Origin: Yersinia hibernica
GTDB lineage: Bacteria; Pseudomonadota; Gammaproteobacteria; Enterobacterales; Enterobacteriaceae
NCBI RefSeq assembly: GCF_004124235.1
Contig: NZ_CP032487.1
Span: forward strand, 620,001-684,000
Direction: 5' to 3'
Length of the DNA stretch: 64,000 nt
The notes beneath the pieces are model-generated. The model ran no database searches and was not told the DNA's origin. It saw only the letters and a program-made list of their open reading frames with translations. Below are positions 37,499 through 47,147 of this stretch, one piece after another; positions within the stretch are counted from its first letter, which is position 1; every line of letters starts with the position of its first letter. The translations under genes were made by a program, and so were the position numbers.

Positions 37499-37585
37499 TG
37501 GTGCGAAGGGAGGGACTTGAACCCTCACGTCCGTAAGAACACTAACACCTGAAGCTAGCGCGTCTACCAATTCCGCCACCATCGC
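37499..37585 (-). tRNA. tRNA-Leu(CAG), copy 2 of 3
   Basis: Identical over all 87 bases to the copies at 37351 and 37643, with CCA encoded. Separated from its neighbours by 61 and 57 bases of unrelated spacer, so probably one precursor transcript cut by RNases. Confidence 0.98.
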
Positions 37586-37642
37586 ATGTGCTGTGCAATA
37601 TAAATCTTTACTGCTGAAGTTGTTGATTGAAAAAGAAATGTT

Positions 37643-37729
37643 TGGTGCGAAGGGAGGGACTTGAACCCTCACGTCCGTAAGAACACTAACACCTGAAGCT
37701 AGCGCGTCTACCAATTCCGCCACCATCGC
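37643..37729 (-). tRNA. tRNA-Leu(CAG), copy 1 of 3
   Basis: First copy after the promoter at 37769-37796. Same 87-base sequence, anticodon CAG, CCA encoded. The three copies supply the tRNA for CUG, the main leucine codon of enterobacteria. Confidence 0.98.
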
Positions 37730-37768
37730 GTACCGGAACATGACTTTTTGATACAACCACGGGGGCGA

Positions 37769-37796
37769 ATTCTAGAGATTTTCGCGTTCAGGTCAA
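37769..37796 (-). promoter_or_regulatory. Promoter of the tRNA-Leu operon
   Basis: On the minus strand TTGACC (-35, 37796-37791), 16 bases, TAGAAT (-10, 37774-37769), then a GC-rich discriminator TCGCCCCCG, the layout of stringently controlled stable-RNA promoters. Confidence 0.8.
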
Positions 37797-37886
37797 TACT
37801 TATTTCCCCTAAGCGGGATGTTTGCTGTAAAAAGCACCATATGTTGATTAAATGATTTAATTACCGACGCTTTTGTTATTTCAGGC

Positions 37887-38807
37887 TTAATTTTTAATGT
37901 GGCTGGATTTCGGCGGATAATGGGCGAATAGCTCAATTAGCCAATCAATTAACACCCTAACTCTGGGGGCCAAAAAGCGCCCCGGCGGGAACATGATAAA
38001 CAGCGGCATTACAGGTGGCGGCATCTGAGATAACACTTCAATCAGTTCACCTTGTGCTAATTGCCCCTGAATTCCTGCCGTTGGCGCTTGAATTAGTCCT
38101 AAACCGGCAACCCCAGCCGCGATATAAGCATCTGCACCGCTGACACTCAATATGCTGGGCACCACGCGATTTTCAATTTTCCCCTGACAAACAAACTCGA
38201 GCGGATAGTTGCGGTGAGTTAACTGGGAGAAATAGCCCACGGCCTGATGGCCCGCTAAGTCATCCAGTGACATTGGAACACCATATTTGGCCAAATAAGC
38301 GGGGGATGCACAGGTTATTTGTGGCTGCTGGCCAATATTTCGCACGGCCAATTGCTCATCATGGGGCAGCCAAGCGCGCAACACACAATCCACACCTTCG
38401 CGTAGCAAATCAATGGTGCTGTCATTGGCCCCGAGAATCAGTGTGATATGCGGATAGCGCTGATAAAAATCACTCAGTGCCGGGATAACCACATTGCGCG
38501 CCAGTGAATGGGGCATATCAATGCGCACTTTCCCCTCCGGTTGTAGCCGCTGGTGACTGAACAGCGAATCCACCTCTTCAAATGCCGACAATAATTGCAA
38601 GCAGCGCTGGTAATAGAGGGTGCCCTCGGCGGTGATATTCACCTGACGGGTGGTGCGCACCAGCAAACGGACTCCTAACCGCTGTTCAAGCCGTTTTAGT
38701 GTGTGGCTGACCGTCGCGCGCGGTAATTGCAGTTTTTCTGCGGCGCGGCTGAAACTGCCCAATTCAACAATACGCACGAATATCCGCATAGCTTGAATCT
38801 GGTCCAT
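37887..38807 (-). CDS. LysR-family regulator
   Basis: 306 residues. N-terminal winged HTH (MRIFVRIVELGSFSRAAEKL, PRATVSHTLKRLEQRLG) then a periplasmic-binding-like effector domain. Divergent from the aldo/keto reductase 116 bp away, which it most likely regulates. It belongs to the common enterobacterial subgroup of solitary regulators beside small oxidoreductases; the inducer is unknown. Confidence 0.9.
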   Translation of the reverse strand: MDQIQAMRIFVRIVELGSFSRAAEKLQLPRATVSHTLKRLEQRLGVRLLVRTTRQVNITAEGTLYYQRCLQLLSAFEEVDSLFSHQRLQPEGKVRIDMPHSLARNVVIPALSDFYQRYPHITLILGANDSTIDLLREGVDCVLRAWLPHDEQLAVRNIGQQPQITCASPAYLAKYGVPMSLDDLAGHQAVGYFSQLTHRNYPLEFVCQGKIENRVVPSILSVSGADAYIAAGVAGLGLIQAPTAGIQGQLAQGELIEVLSQMPPPVMPLFIMFPPGRFLAPRVRVLIDWLIELFAHYPPKSSHIKN

Positions 38808-38923
38808 AATTGCGCCCGCCTATTGTTGGTGTTTTTTGAACAGTGATGAGCTATCTGCATTATTTATCTTTCCGCACGAAACAACCACACTTTCTTTCGA
38901 CATCACTAATGGGGAGTATCGCA

Positions 38924-39916
38924 ATGCAACAACGTCAATTAGGGCTAAATGGCCCACGAGTTTCTGCTTTGGGTCTTGGCTGCATGGGAATGAGTGATTT
39001 CTACTCCACCCATCAGGATGCCAATGAGTCCATTGCTACCCTGCATCGGGCACTGGAACTGGGTGTCACTCTGCTGGATACCGCTGATATGTATGGCCCA
39101 TTGACCAATGAGGAGTTAGTGGGGCGGGCGATTAAGGGCAAACGCGAAAGGGTCTTTTTAGCCACCAAGTTTGGTATTGTTCGTGATCCGACTGACCCCA
39201 CGGTTCGCGGTGTGAGCAGCCGCCCTGACTATATTCGCCAGTCCGTTGACGGCAGCTTGAAGCGCTTAGGTGTTGATGTCATTGATCTTTACTACCAGCA
39301 CCGAGGTGATCCGACGGTGCCGGTTGAAGATGTCATTGGGACGTTGGCGGATTTGGTCACTGCCGGAAAAATCCGCTATATCGGCCTGAGTGAAGTCTCA
39401 GCATCCACATTGGAAAAGGCCCATCAGGTTCATCCGATTACTGCGGTTCAGAGTGAATACTCACTATGGACGCGGGATGTGGAAACATCCATCTTGGCGA
39501 CTTGTGAACGATTAGGTGTTGGGTTTGTGGCCTATAGCCCCTTGGGGCGGGGTTTTCTGACGGGAGCAATACGTAGCCCAAATGATTTGGCCGCTGATGA
39601 TTTCCGTCGTAATAATCCTCGCTTCCAAGGCGATAATTTTACTTTGAACCTGACTCTGGCCGACACCGTGATAAAAATGGCGCAAGATAAAGGGGTTAGG
39701 CCGTCACAATTAGCGTTGGCGTGGGTGTTGGCGCAGAAAAGTTTCATTGTGCCCATTCCTGGCACTAAGCGCCGAACTTATCTGGAAGAGAACTTGGCGG
39801 CATTGGATGTGGTGCTCAGTGCGCAAGAGTTGGCAGCGCTTGATGCAGTATTCCCCTTCCATGCCGCAGCAGGTGAGCGCTACGGCGCGGAAGGGATGGT
39901 CTATCTGAATGCTTAA
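38924..39916 (+). CDS. Aldo/keto reductase
   Basis: NADPH-dependent carbonyl reductase of the AKR (TIM-barrel) superfamily, 330 residues. Seen: [20 protein letters not shown], catalytic Asp and Tyr in [18 protein letters not shown] with the active-site Lys, [19 protein letters not shown], and the cofactor loop [20 protein letters not shown]. It is of the YajO/AKR13 type. ATG 38924 follows GGGGAG; the longer frame from 38843 is not supported by homology. The substrate is unknown. It ends immediately against the rsmC stop on the other strand. Confidence 0.92.
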   Translation: MQQRQLGLNGPRVSALGLGCMGMSDFYSTHQDANESIATLHRALELGVTLLDTADMYGPLTNEELVGRAIKGKRERVFLATKFGIVRDPTDPTVRGVSSRPDYIRQSVDGSLKRLGVDVIDLYYQHRGDPTVPVEDVIGTLADLVTAGKIRYIGLSEVSASTLEKAHQVHPITAVQSEYSLWTRDVETSILATCERLGVGFVAYSPLGRGFLTGAIRSPNDLAADDFRRNNPRFQGDNFTLNLTLADTVIKMAQDKGVRPSQLALAWVLAQKSFIVPIPGTKRRTYLEENLAALDVVLSAQELAALDAVFPFHAAAGERYGAEGMVYLNA

Positions 39917-40960
39917 TTAACGTTTTTTCTTAGGATCTCGTGGCGGACGCCCGACAGTTGCCTGATACACCTTAAAACGGCCATTCTGTGCCAGCACTTC
40001 ATGGCTGCCAAATGCAGCATCCAGCAGTGCAGGGTAAGGTAAGAAGGAGTTCGCCACGATACGCAATTTACCGCCCACATGCAGGTGCGCAGTTGCGCCG
40101 CGGATCAGCATCTCTGCCGCAGTCAGGCTGGTTTGGATCCCATCATGGAAAGGCGGGTTTGAAATAATCATCTCAAAGCGGCCTTTAATGTCAGAGTAGA
40201 CATTGCTGGCAATCACTTGTGCATCAATATTATTTGCCGCCAATGTTGCTCGGCTGGCTGCAATTGCTGCGGCGCTCACATCACTCAACGTCCATTTGAT
40301 TTTTGGCGATTGTTGCGCCAATACCACAGCCAGCACACCAGCGCCACACCCGACATCTAACACACTGCCTTTAAACGGCTCGCTGAAAGTAGAAAGCAGC
40401 AAATGGCTACCTGAATCCAGTGAGTCACGGCTGAATACGCCCGGTAAGGTTTTTACTGCCACATTGCCAATCTGATAACTTTCCCACCAGGCATCGACAT
40501 CAAACACTGGCTGTTTATCTAACCGGCCATGGTAGAGGCCGCAGCGGCGGGCGCTATCAATTTTGCTCAATTGTACAAATTCAGACAGAATGTCTTCCGC
40601 GCTGCGCACACCACTGCGATTCTCGCCAACCACGAAAACATCGCAGCCGACGGGCAGTAATGACAGCAAATTCGCCAGTTGGAACTGGGCTTCCTGCTTG
40701 CTTTTGGGCCAGTAATAAACCAGCGTATCGTAGCCAGCTACTGTCTCAGGCGTTGCCACCAGACCGAATTGCACATTCTCTTCCAGCGTATTGCTCAGTA
40801 ATTGCCAGTGGTGATATTGATTGGTGTGAACCCGAACCCCGGCGGCATCAAATTGCGCTGGCAGCGCATCTTGTAAATCACCGGCAAACAACACGTGGCG
40901 GGCTAGAAATTCATCACTATGGCGCAGTATCACTTCACTGGCTGGGGTTAATGCAGACAT
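39917..40960 (-). CDS. rsmC: 16S rRNA m2G1207 methyltransferase RsmC
   Basis: SAM-dependent methyltransferase modifying G1207 of 16S rRNA in the 30S subunit. 347 residues: a catalytically silent N-terminal methyltransferase-like half, then the active domain with [17 protein letters not shown] (SAM motif I) and [15 protein letters not shown] (motif IV, NPPF). Length and order match E. coli RsmC. Divergent from holD by 113 bp, as in E. coli. Confidence 0.95.
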   Translation of the reverse strand: MSALTPASEVILRHSDEFLARHVLFAGDLQDALPAQFDAAGVRVHTNQYHHWQLLSNTLEENVQFGLVATPETVAGYDTLVYYWPKSKQEAQFQLANLLSLLPVGCDVFVVGENRSGVRSAEDILSEFVQLSKIDSARRCGLYHGRLDKQPVFDVDAWWESYQIGNVAVKTLPGVFSRDSLDSGSHLLLSTFSEPFKGSVLDVGCGAGVLAVVLAQQSPKIKWTLSDVSAAAIAASRATLAANNIDAQVIASNVYSDIKGRFEMIISNPPFHDGIQTSLTAAEMLIRGATAHLHVGGKLRIVANSFLPYPALLDAAFGSHEVLAQNGRFKVYQATVGRPPRDPKKKR

Positions 40961-41073
40961 CAGTCTTTGGCTCCTTTAAGAATATGATCGGGGATTATAG
41001 AGGTTTGTTGGCGCATGTTCGATGGGTTTGCTAGCATAGTGTCGATATTCGGGTTGCTTTGACAGGAAAGGGC

Positions 41074-41511
41074 ATGGCATCAAGACGAGACTTACTGTTA
41101 CAACAGCTTGGCATTACGCAGTGGATGTTGCGCCGCCCGGCCGCCTTGCAGGGTGAAATTGCAATACGCTTGCCTGATGATACCCGGCTGTTGATTGTAG
41201 CAGACCCGCTTCCTGAATCAGATGACCCACTGTTGTGCGATGTGCTGCGCAGCCTGGGGCTGACTTGCCGTCAGGCTTATGTGCTGACGCCAGATCAGGT
41301 GGCGATGTTACCCGAAGAAACACAGTGCAACAGTTGGCGATTGGGCATCAGTGAACCACTTGCGGTGGCGGGTGCACAATTACACAGCCCGGCACTGGCC
41401 GGACTTTATCAAGACGCGAGCGCTAAGCGCGCACTTTGGCAGCAGATTTGTCACCATGAAGCAGATTTCTATCCTGACGCCAGCCGATCTGGCCACAGCG
41501 TATCAAATTGA
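41074..41511 (+). CDS. holD: DNA polymerase III psi subunit HolD
   Basis: Clamp-loader accessory protein bridging the gamma/tau complex to chi and single-strand-binding protein. 145 residues from ATG 41074, slightly longer than E. coli HolD (137). The N-terminus MASRRDLLLQQLGITQWMLR is the segment that contacts the clamp loader. A good AGGAAAGG lies before ATG 41074, preferred over TTG 41059. Its last 56 bases overlap rimI in another frame; E. coli holD and rimI also overlap. Confidence 0.92.
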   Translation: MASRRDLLLQQLGITQWMLRRPAALQGEIAIRLPDDTRLLIVADPLPESDDPLLCDVLRSLGLTCRQAYVLTPDQVAMLPEETQCNSWRLGISEPLAVAGAQLHSPALAGLYQDASAKRALWQQICHHEADFYPDASRSGHSVSN

Positions 41512-41899
41512 GCAAGCCAGCCATGCTTTTCCGTGGACGGAAAAAACCTTAGCCAGCAATCAAGGCGAGCGTTACCTCAATTTCAAGTTGAGTGTTGATG
41601 AGCAAATGGCCGGTTTTGCCATTACCCAACTGGTATTGGATGAAGCGACATTATTTAATATTGCTATTGATCCGCAGTTTCAGCGCCAAGGTTGTGGTCG
41701 TTTGCTGCTTGAGCATGTGATTACGCAGCTGGAAACACGTAATATTTTCACACTTTGGCTTGAAGTTCGGGCCTCAAATGTAGGCGCGATAGCCTTGTAT
41801 GAAAGCCTCGGGTTTAACGAAGTTTCCGTGCGTCGCAACTATTATCCCAGTGTCAATGGGCGCGAAGATGCCATTATGATGGCGCTACCGATGGGGTAG
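41456..41899 (+). CDS. rimI: Ribosomal protein S18-alanine N-acetyltransferase RimI
   Basis: GNAT enzyme acetylating the N-terminal alanine of ribosomal protein S18. 147 residues, E. coli 148. AFPWTEKTLASNQGERYLNF, the acetyl-CoA loop FQRQGCGRLLLEHV and LWLEVRASNVGAIALYESLG are diagnostic. ATG 41456 is set by homology; the open frame back to 41351 lies within holD. In E. coli yjjG follows; it is missing here and prfC comes next after 144 bp. Confidence 0.95.
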   Translation: MKQISILTPADLATAYQIEQASHAFPWTEKTLASNQGERYLNFKLSVDEQMAGFAITQLVLDEATLFNIAIDPQFQRQGCGRLLLEHVITQLETRNIFTLWLEVRASNVGAIALYESLGFNEVSVRRNYYPSVNGREDAIMMALPMG

Positions 41900-42043
41900 C
41901 ACCGTTTTACCGAGAATAAATTGTCTATCCCGGTTAAATCAGGGAAAATACCGCGCTATAACACTGATTCCCGCTTCCCTGAATCATGCATGCACCCGAA
42001 GTCATGCCAGAGCAGGGCGGCCTAAAAGTAGAAAATTCAAACT

Positions 42044-43633
42044 ATGTCTCCAAGTGAATATGCACTGGAAGTCGCGAAAAGACGTACTTTCGCGATTATT
42101 TCCCACCCCGATGCCGGTAAAACCACCATTACCGAAAAAGTGTTGCTGTTTGGACACGCCATTCAGACTGCAGGCACGGTAAAAGGCCGTGGCTCAAGCC
42201 ATCATGCCAAATCTGACTGGATGGAAATGGAAAAACAACGCGGTATCTCCATCACCACTTCCGTGATGCAGTTTCCGTATGGCGGTTGTCTGGTTAACTT
42301 ACTGGACACCCCAGGGCACGAAGATTTCTCCGAAGATACTTATCGTACGCTAACCGCCGTTGACTGCTGTCTGATGGTGATTGATGCGGCGAAAGGGGTC
42401 GAAGACCGGACACGTAAGCTGATGGAAGTGACCCGTCTGCGCGATACGCCAATTTTGACCTTTATGAACAAATTGGACCGCGATATTCGTGATCCGATGG
42501 AAGTGCTGGATGAAGTGGAGCGCGAGCTGAAAATTGCTTGCTCACCAATCACTTGGCCGATTGGCTGCGGTAAGTTATTTAAAGGCGTTTATCACCTTTA
42601 TAAGGACGAAACTTATCTGTACCAGACAGGTAAGGGCCACACCATTCAGGAAGTCCGCATTATCAAAGGGTTGCATAACCCGGATCTGGATATTGCCGTG
42701 GGTGAAGACTTGGCTAAGCAGTTCCGCCAAGAGCTGGAGTTGGTTCAGGGCGCATCGCATGAATTTGATCATGAAGCTTTCCTGTCGGGCGATTTAACGC
42801 CGGTATTTTTCGGTACGGCGCTGGGTAACTTTGGTGTCGACCATATGTTGGATGGTTTGGTTGAGTGGGCTCCTGCACCAATGCCGCGCAAAACCGACAC
42901 GCGCGAAGTGGTGGCCGCCGAAGAGAAATTTACCGGTTTTGTCTTTAAGATTCAGGCTAATATGGATCCAAAACACCGTGACCGCGTCGCTTTCTTGCGC
43001 GTGGTTTCTGGGCGTTTTGAAAAAGGCATGAAACTGCGCCAGGTGCGCATCAAGAAAGATGTGGTGATTTCAGATGCACTGACCTTTATGGCCGGTGACC
43101 GCTCCCACCTCGAAGAGGCCTATGCAGGGGATATTATTGGCCTGCATAACCACGGCACTATTCAGATTGGTGATACCTTCACTCAAGGTGAAGAGATGAA
43201 GTTCACTGGCATTCCGAACTTTGCACCAGAATTGTTCCGTCGTATTCGTCTGCGTGACCCATTGAAACAGAAACAGTTACTCAAAGGATTGGTTCAGTTG
43301 TCAGAAGAGGGCGCGGTGCAGGTGTTCCGTCCACTGACTAACAATGATCTGATTGTCGGGGCGGTTGGTGTTCTACAGTTTGAAGTGGTGTCTTCACGGC
43401 TGAAAAGCGAATACAACGTGGAAGCAGTGTATGAGTCGGTTAACGTATCAACCGCGCGCTGGGTTGAATGTGACGATGTGAAGAAATTCGAAGAGTTTAA
43501 ACGTAAGAATGAGGTTAACCTGGCGTTGGATGGTGGTGATAATTTGAGCTATATCGCCCCGACTATGGTTAATCTTAATATTACGCAAGAACGTTATCCT
43601 GAAGTTCGTTTCCGTAAAACTCGCGAGCATTAA
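42044..43633 (+). CDS. prfC: Peptide chain release factor 3
   Basis: Translational GTPase that recycles RF1/RF2 from the terminated ribosome. 529 residues as in E. coli. G1 [15 protein letters not shown]2 [13 protein letters not shown]3 [16 protein letters not shown] and G4 FMNKLDRD are all intact, followed by domain II and the C-terminal RF3 domain ([20 protein letters not shown]). Cytoplasmic housekeeping gene. Confidence 0.97.
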   Translation: MSPSEYALEVAKRRTFAIISHPDAGKTTITEKVLLFGHAIQTAGTVKGRGSSHHAKSDWMEMEKQRGISITTSVMQFPYGGCLVNLLDTPGHEDFSEDTYRTLTAVDCCLMVIDAAKGVEDRTRKLMEVTRLRDTPILTFMNKLDRDIRDPMEVLDEVERELKIACSPITWPIGCGKLFKGVYHLYKDETYLYQTGKGHTIQEVRIIKGLHNPDLDIAVGEDLAKQFRQELELVQGASHEFDHEAFLSGDLTPVFFGTALGNFGVDHMLDGLVEWAPAPMPRKTDTREVVAAEEKFTGFVFKIQANMDPKHRDRVAFLRVVSGRFEKGMKLRQVRIKKDVVISDALTFMAGDRSHLEEAYAGDIIGLHNHGTIQIGDTFTQGEEMKFTGIPNFAPELFRRIRLRDPLKQKQLLKGLVQLSEEGAVQVFRPLTNNDLIVGAVGVLQFEVVSSRLKSEYNVEAVYESVNVSTARWVECDDVKKFEEFKRKNEVNLALDGGDNLSYIAPTMVNLNITQERYPEVRFRKTREH

Positions 43634-43942
43634 TCGCGCTGCAAGCCGTATTCTGTCGGGGTACTCAGTGCCCCGATTCATTAATTTCCCTCACTATTTT
43701 CTCTGTAAGATAAATCTTACTTGGCCGCTATATTCTGATTTTAGTCTTATTCCGACTGTTATTTTGCTGAAATGCTCTATCTTTATAGGTACCAGCAAGA
43801 TTGACCCACATCAAAATTGAGTTGGTTAACCTGCAATAATCGTAAAGTATTCATCAAATGCTCACCTATATAAGGTGGCTTAAGAATCTAAGAATTAAGC
43901 ACGATGCTGGTTTTGGATTCATAACAATGAAGGAAGAAATCG
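43634..43942. other. Intergenic region prfC-osmY
   Basis: No gene. TCGGGG/CCCCGA (43656-43661 and 43671-43676) can form a hairpin after prfC, without a T-run. CACCT-ATATA-AGGTG (43863-43877) is a small palindrome containing TATATAA, a possible extended -10 for osmY, which is sigma-S and osmotically controlled in E. coli. I assign neither firmly. Confidence 0.5.
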
Positions 43943-44557
43943 ATGACAAACACAAAATTTGCCCGTTCAATGATGGCTGTTATTTTAGGTACCGCACTGA
44001 TGAGCGGTAGTGTCTTCGCTGAAGAGACAATGATTAATAAGACCACCAATGCTGTTGATAGCGCTGGAGCTAAGCTCGATAGCTCTATGAAGAAAGTTGA
44101 CAACTACATGGGTGATAGCGCTGCAACCGCCAAAGTAAAAAGCGCATTGCTGGAAGAAAAAACACTTAAAAGCACTGATATCTCAGTTGAAACTAGCCAT
44201 GGTGTGGTGACCCTGAGTGGTTTTGTGAGTTCTCAGGCTGAAGCTGAAACCGCAGTTGATATTGCCAAAAATATCGAAGGCGTTAAATCTGTGAGCGATA
44301 AGCTACATGTGAAAGATCAGAAATCACAATCAGTCAGCGAATATGCTGGCGATGCCGCAACAACCAGTTCAATTAAAGCCAAATTACTGGCAGATGATAT
44401 TGTACCGTCACGTAAAATTAAAGTAGAAACCACTGATGGCGTGGTGCAATTATCCGGTAATGTTGAGAATAAAGCGCAAGCCGAACGCGCTGAAAGTATT
44501 GCCAAAGCTGTTGATGGCGTAAAAAGCGTTAAAAACGACCTCAGCATCAAGCCTTAA
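43943..44557 (+). CDS. osmY: Osmotically inducible periplasmic protein OsmY
   Basis: Periplasmic stress protein and outer-membrane-protein chaperone, 204 residues. A signal peptide ([20 protein letters not shown], cleaved after VFA, residue 27) is followed by two BON domains: about 55-125 ([20 protein letters not shown]) and about 135-204 ([20 protein letters not shown]). GAAGGAAG precedes ATG 43943. Followed by ytjA, as in E. coli. Confidence 0.95.
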   Translation: MTNTKFARSMMAVILGTALMSGSVFAEETMINKTTNAVDSAGAKLDSSMKKVDNYMGDSAATAKVKSALLEEKTLKSTDISVETSHGVVTLSGFVSSQAEAETAVDIAKNIEGVKSVSDKLHVKDQKSQSVSEYAGDAATTSSIKAKLLADDIVPSRKIKVETTDGVVQLSGNVENKAQAERAESIAKAVDGVKSVKNDLSIKP

Positions 44558-44766
44558 TTATTATTGGGTTGATGGGCATTTCGTGGGCAACTATATAACC
44601 CGCGAAATACCCATTAATAATTCAGCCAAATAAATAATTCATCCAATAAGCCCAAATATCACAATTTCTGTCAAATACGCTACTGTCAAATAGGCAGCAG
44701 TGGTTAAAGAGTGATTTTTGAACCTGAGTTTACGAAGTCATTTTTTCAAACGGGAAGGAGAAGCTT

Positions 44767-44928
44767 ATGTTTCGCTGGGGCATTATATTTCTGATTATTG
44801 CGTTAATCGCGGCGGCATTAGGTTTTGGTGGGCTAGCCGGTACGGCAGCCTGGGCCGCAAAAGTGGTTTTCGTCGTCGGTATTATTCTATTCCTCATCAG
44901 TTTGTTTACAGGACGTAAACGCCTTTAA
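44767..44928 (+). CDS. ytjA: YtjA, DUF1328 small membrane protein
   Basis: 53 residues: [20 protein letters not shown] at the start, a second hydrophobic segment ([17 protein letters not shown]) and a basic end GRKRL. Matches the DUF1328 family; E. coli ytjA lies at the same place after osmY. AAGGAGAAG lies just before ATG 44767. Function unknown; probably an inner-membrane stress protein. Confidence 0.92.
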
Positions 44929-44998
44929 CCCGGCGTGAGGGTTACAGCAGCGGTCAGAAGGGGTATCCTCAACACCTGTTGTAACGTAATGAGGATAG

Positions 44999-46126
44999 AT
45001 GGTGGGATACAGAATACCTATCACGCTCGGTAATATTGAGCCACTCGCCTATAAACCATACCAACCCGGTAAAATGGCGTTGGTCTGCGAGGGCGGCGGG
45101 CAGCGGGGAATTTTTACAGCCGGTGTGCTGGATGAATTCCAGCGCGCCCGCTTTAACCCTTTTGATTTGATGATTGGCACCTCCGCTGGCGCGCAAAATC
45201 TCTCTGCGTTTATCTGTGGCCAGCCGGGCTATGCTCGCCGCGTCATTACCCGTTACACCACCACCGCTGATTTCTTCAATCCATTGCGATTTGTTCGTGG
45301 CGGGCACTTAATTGATCTCGATTGGCTGGTGGATATCACCTCCCAGCAGCTGCCATTGGCCATGGATCAAGCCGAGCAGCATCTACGTGATGGCCGTGAG
45401 TTTCTCATGTGCGCTTGCCGCAGTGATGATTTCGAACCTACCTATATCTCCCCGACCCGAGAAAGCTGGTTACCGGCGATTAAGGCCTCTAGTGCGATTC
45501 CAGGATTGTATCGTCAACATGTTGATTTAGATGGGGTTAGCTATCAAGATGGCGGCATTAGTGATGCCATTCCCGTCGAGGAAGCTTATCGCCGTGGGGC
45601 CGATACCATTGTGGTTATCCGCACAGTACCCTCGCAGGCTTATTATACGCCGCAATGGATGAAGCGGATGGAGCATTGGCTGAGTGAGAGTAGCTTGCAG
45701 CAACTGGTGCGGATTATGCAGCAGCATGAACAGAGTTATCACCGTATTCAGCAATTTATTGAAAATCCGCCGGGTGATTTGCGTATTTTCGAGATTTTCC
45801 CGCCTAAACCTCTGGCCAGTAATGCACTGGGTAGCCGGATTGCGGCTCTGAATCGTGATTATCATTTAGGGCGTCGTTGTGGCCGCTATTTCCTGGCGAC
45901 GGTGGGGCACTGGTTGCTGCCGCGAGATAAATTGGAACAGTCTGAAATCCAAGGGGAAAAACCGTCGATTTCTCTTTCTCGCCGCATGCTGCAACCGCAA
46001 AATATTAACCAACCAGATGAGATGGTTAACTTGATTAATAATGAGGATTCTTCATTTGACCTCACTCAATCGCCAGATATTATTTTGCCGCCAGATATGG
46101 CGAAAACCAAAGGCGATACCGCGTAA
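44999..46126 (+). CDS. yjjU: Patatin-like phospholipase YjjU
   Basis: Predicted cytoplasmic serine hydrolase, 375 residues. The oxyanion motif EGGGQRG (residues 31-37), nucleophile in GTSAG (Ser62) and catalytic Asp in DGG (Asp184) complete the Ser-Asp dyad. GAGGAT precedes ATG 44999. Its stop overlaps the possible yjjV start (TAATG). Substrate not known; same order as E. coli. Confidence 0.93.
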   Translation: MVGYRIPITLGNIEPLAYKPYQPGKMALVCEGGGQRGIFTAGVLDEFQRARFNPFDLMIGTSAGAQNLSAFICGQPGYARRVITRYTTTADFFNPLRFVRGGHLIDLDWLVDITSQQLPLAMDQAEQHLRDGREFLMCACRSDDFEPTYISPTRESWLPAIKASSAIPGLYRQHVDLDGVSYQDGGISDAIPVEEAYRRGADTIVVIRTVPSQAYYTPQWMKRMEHWLSESSLQQLVRIMQQHEQSYHRIQQFIENPPGDLRIFEIFPPKPLASNALGSRIAALNRDYHLGRRCGRYFLATVGHWLLPRDKLEQSEIQGEKPSISLSRRMLQPQNINQPDEMVNLINNEDSSFDLTQSPDIILPPDMAKTKGDTA

Positions 46127-46146
46127 TGGCATGGAGCCGTGGGCAG

Positions 46147-46932
46147 ATGCCCTATTTTATCGATACACATTGTCACTTTGATTTTCCACCTTTCAGCGGT
46201 GCGGAAATGGCGAGCTTAACTAGCGCCGCACAAGCGAATGTCAGGCAAATTATCGTGCCTGCCGTGAGCGCTGATTATTTTTCGCGCATTCTCGATTTGG
46301 CGGCTAACTATCCACCACTATTTGCCGCGCTGGGCCTGCATCCGCTTTATATTGCGCGGCATCAGGAGGCTGATTTAGCCACATTGGCATCGGCCCTGCG
46401 AGATAAAACCGACAAACTGGTGGCCGTGGGGGAAATTGGCCTGGATCTCTATATGGATGAGCCGCAGTTACCACGCCAATTAACGTTATTGAATGCTCAG
46501 TTGCAACTTGCCAAGCAGCATGATCTTCCGGTCATTTTGCATTCGCGCCGATCACATGACCCGCTCGCGGCTGTCTTGCGTAAAGCCGCTTTGCCACGCG
46601 CTGGTGTGGTACACGGCTTTGCGGGCAGTTTAGTGCAGGCGCAAGCATTCATTCGCTTGGGTTATTACATTGGTGTGGGGGGGACTATCACCTATGAACG
46701 GGCGCAGAAAACGCGCCATGTGATGGCGACATTACCCCTATCCGCCCTATTACTGGAGACTGACGCGCCGGATATGCCCCTTGCGGGCTTTCAAGGTCAA
46801 CCCAACCGGCCAGAGCGAGCAGCAAATGTCTTTGCTGTGTTATGTGAGTTACGCCCTGAAACCCCGCAAGAGATTGCAGCTCAGCTATTAGAAAACAGCC
46901 AACAGTTATTCTCATTACCCTCAGTTAATTAA
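46147..46932 (+). CDS. yjjV: TatD-family metal-dependent hydrolase YjjV
   Basis: TIM-barrel metallohydrolase, 261 residues (E. coli 259). Metal-binding FIDTHCHFDFPPF at the N-terminus, VGEIGLD (Glu), PVILHSRRSHD, GVVHGFAGSL and LLLETDAPDMPL complete the five TatD ligand motifs. ATG 46147 fits homology best. ATG 46126, overlapping the yjjU stop, would add seven residues and is also plausible. Nuclease or deacylase role unproven. In E. coli yjjW and yjjI lie between yjjV and deoC; here the nucleoside transporter does. Confidence 0.92.
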   Translation: MPYFIDTHCHFDFPPFSGAEMASLTSAAQANVRQIIVPAVSADYFSRILDLAANYPPLFAALGLHPLYIARHQEADLATLASALRDKTDKLVAVGEIGLDLYMDEPQLPRQLTLLNAQLQLAKQHDLPVILHSRRSHDPLAAVLRKAALPRAGVVHGFAGSLVQAQAFIRLGYYIGVGGTITYERAQKTRHVMATLPLSALLLETDAPDMPLAGFQGQPNRPERAANVFAVLCELRPETPQEIAAQLLENSQQLFSLPSVN

Positions 46933-47007
46933 TGCCCCGATAGTATTTTGATTTCATTATACAAATCATCCTAATAGTTAGCGTGCTTTCACTTTTCGCT
47001 GTTTTAA

Positions 47008-47023
47008 TGTGATTCTCATCACG
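47008..47023 (+). promoter_or_regulatory. Upstream CRP site of the nucleoside transporter gene
   Basis: TGTGA-TTCTCA-TCACG, 9 of 10 consensus half-site bases. Its centre is about 92 bp before the start point predicted from TATAAT at 47096-47101. Confidence 0.8.
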
Positions 47024-47059
47024 TTAATTATCTTACAGTTGCTTCCAGTTGTGTTTATT

Positions 47060-47075
47060 TGTGACAGAGATAGTT
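47060..47075 (+). promoter_or_regulatory. Downstream, weaker CRP-like site
   Basis: TGTGA-CAGAGA-TAGTT: left half perfect, right half poor. Centred 52 bp after the first site, near -40.5 of the predicted start. The same spacing is seen at E. coli deoP2, where CytR binds between two CRP dimers. Confidence 0.5.
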
Positions 47076-47147
47076 TGATAGTCAGGTCATGCCGGTATAA
47101 TCCACTTCCACATTATTACAAAACAAATCATTAACAGGATTATCTGC

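Noticed and set aside
37351..37729. Regularly spaced identical 87-bp repeats, CRISPR-like at first glance
   Set aside because: They are three tRNA-Leu genes with cloverleaf, variable arm and CCA; only three units, with no cas genes.
37490..37756. Minus-strand 88-residue open frame with repeated VAELVDALASG and VQVPPFAP segments
   Set aside because: It is the conceptual translation of the tandem tRNA-Leu genes, a well-known false ORF pattern.
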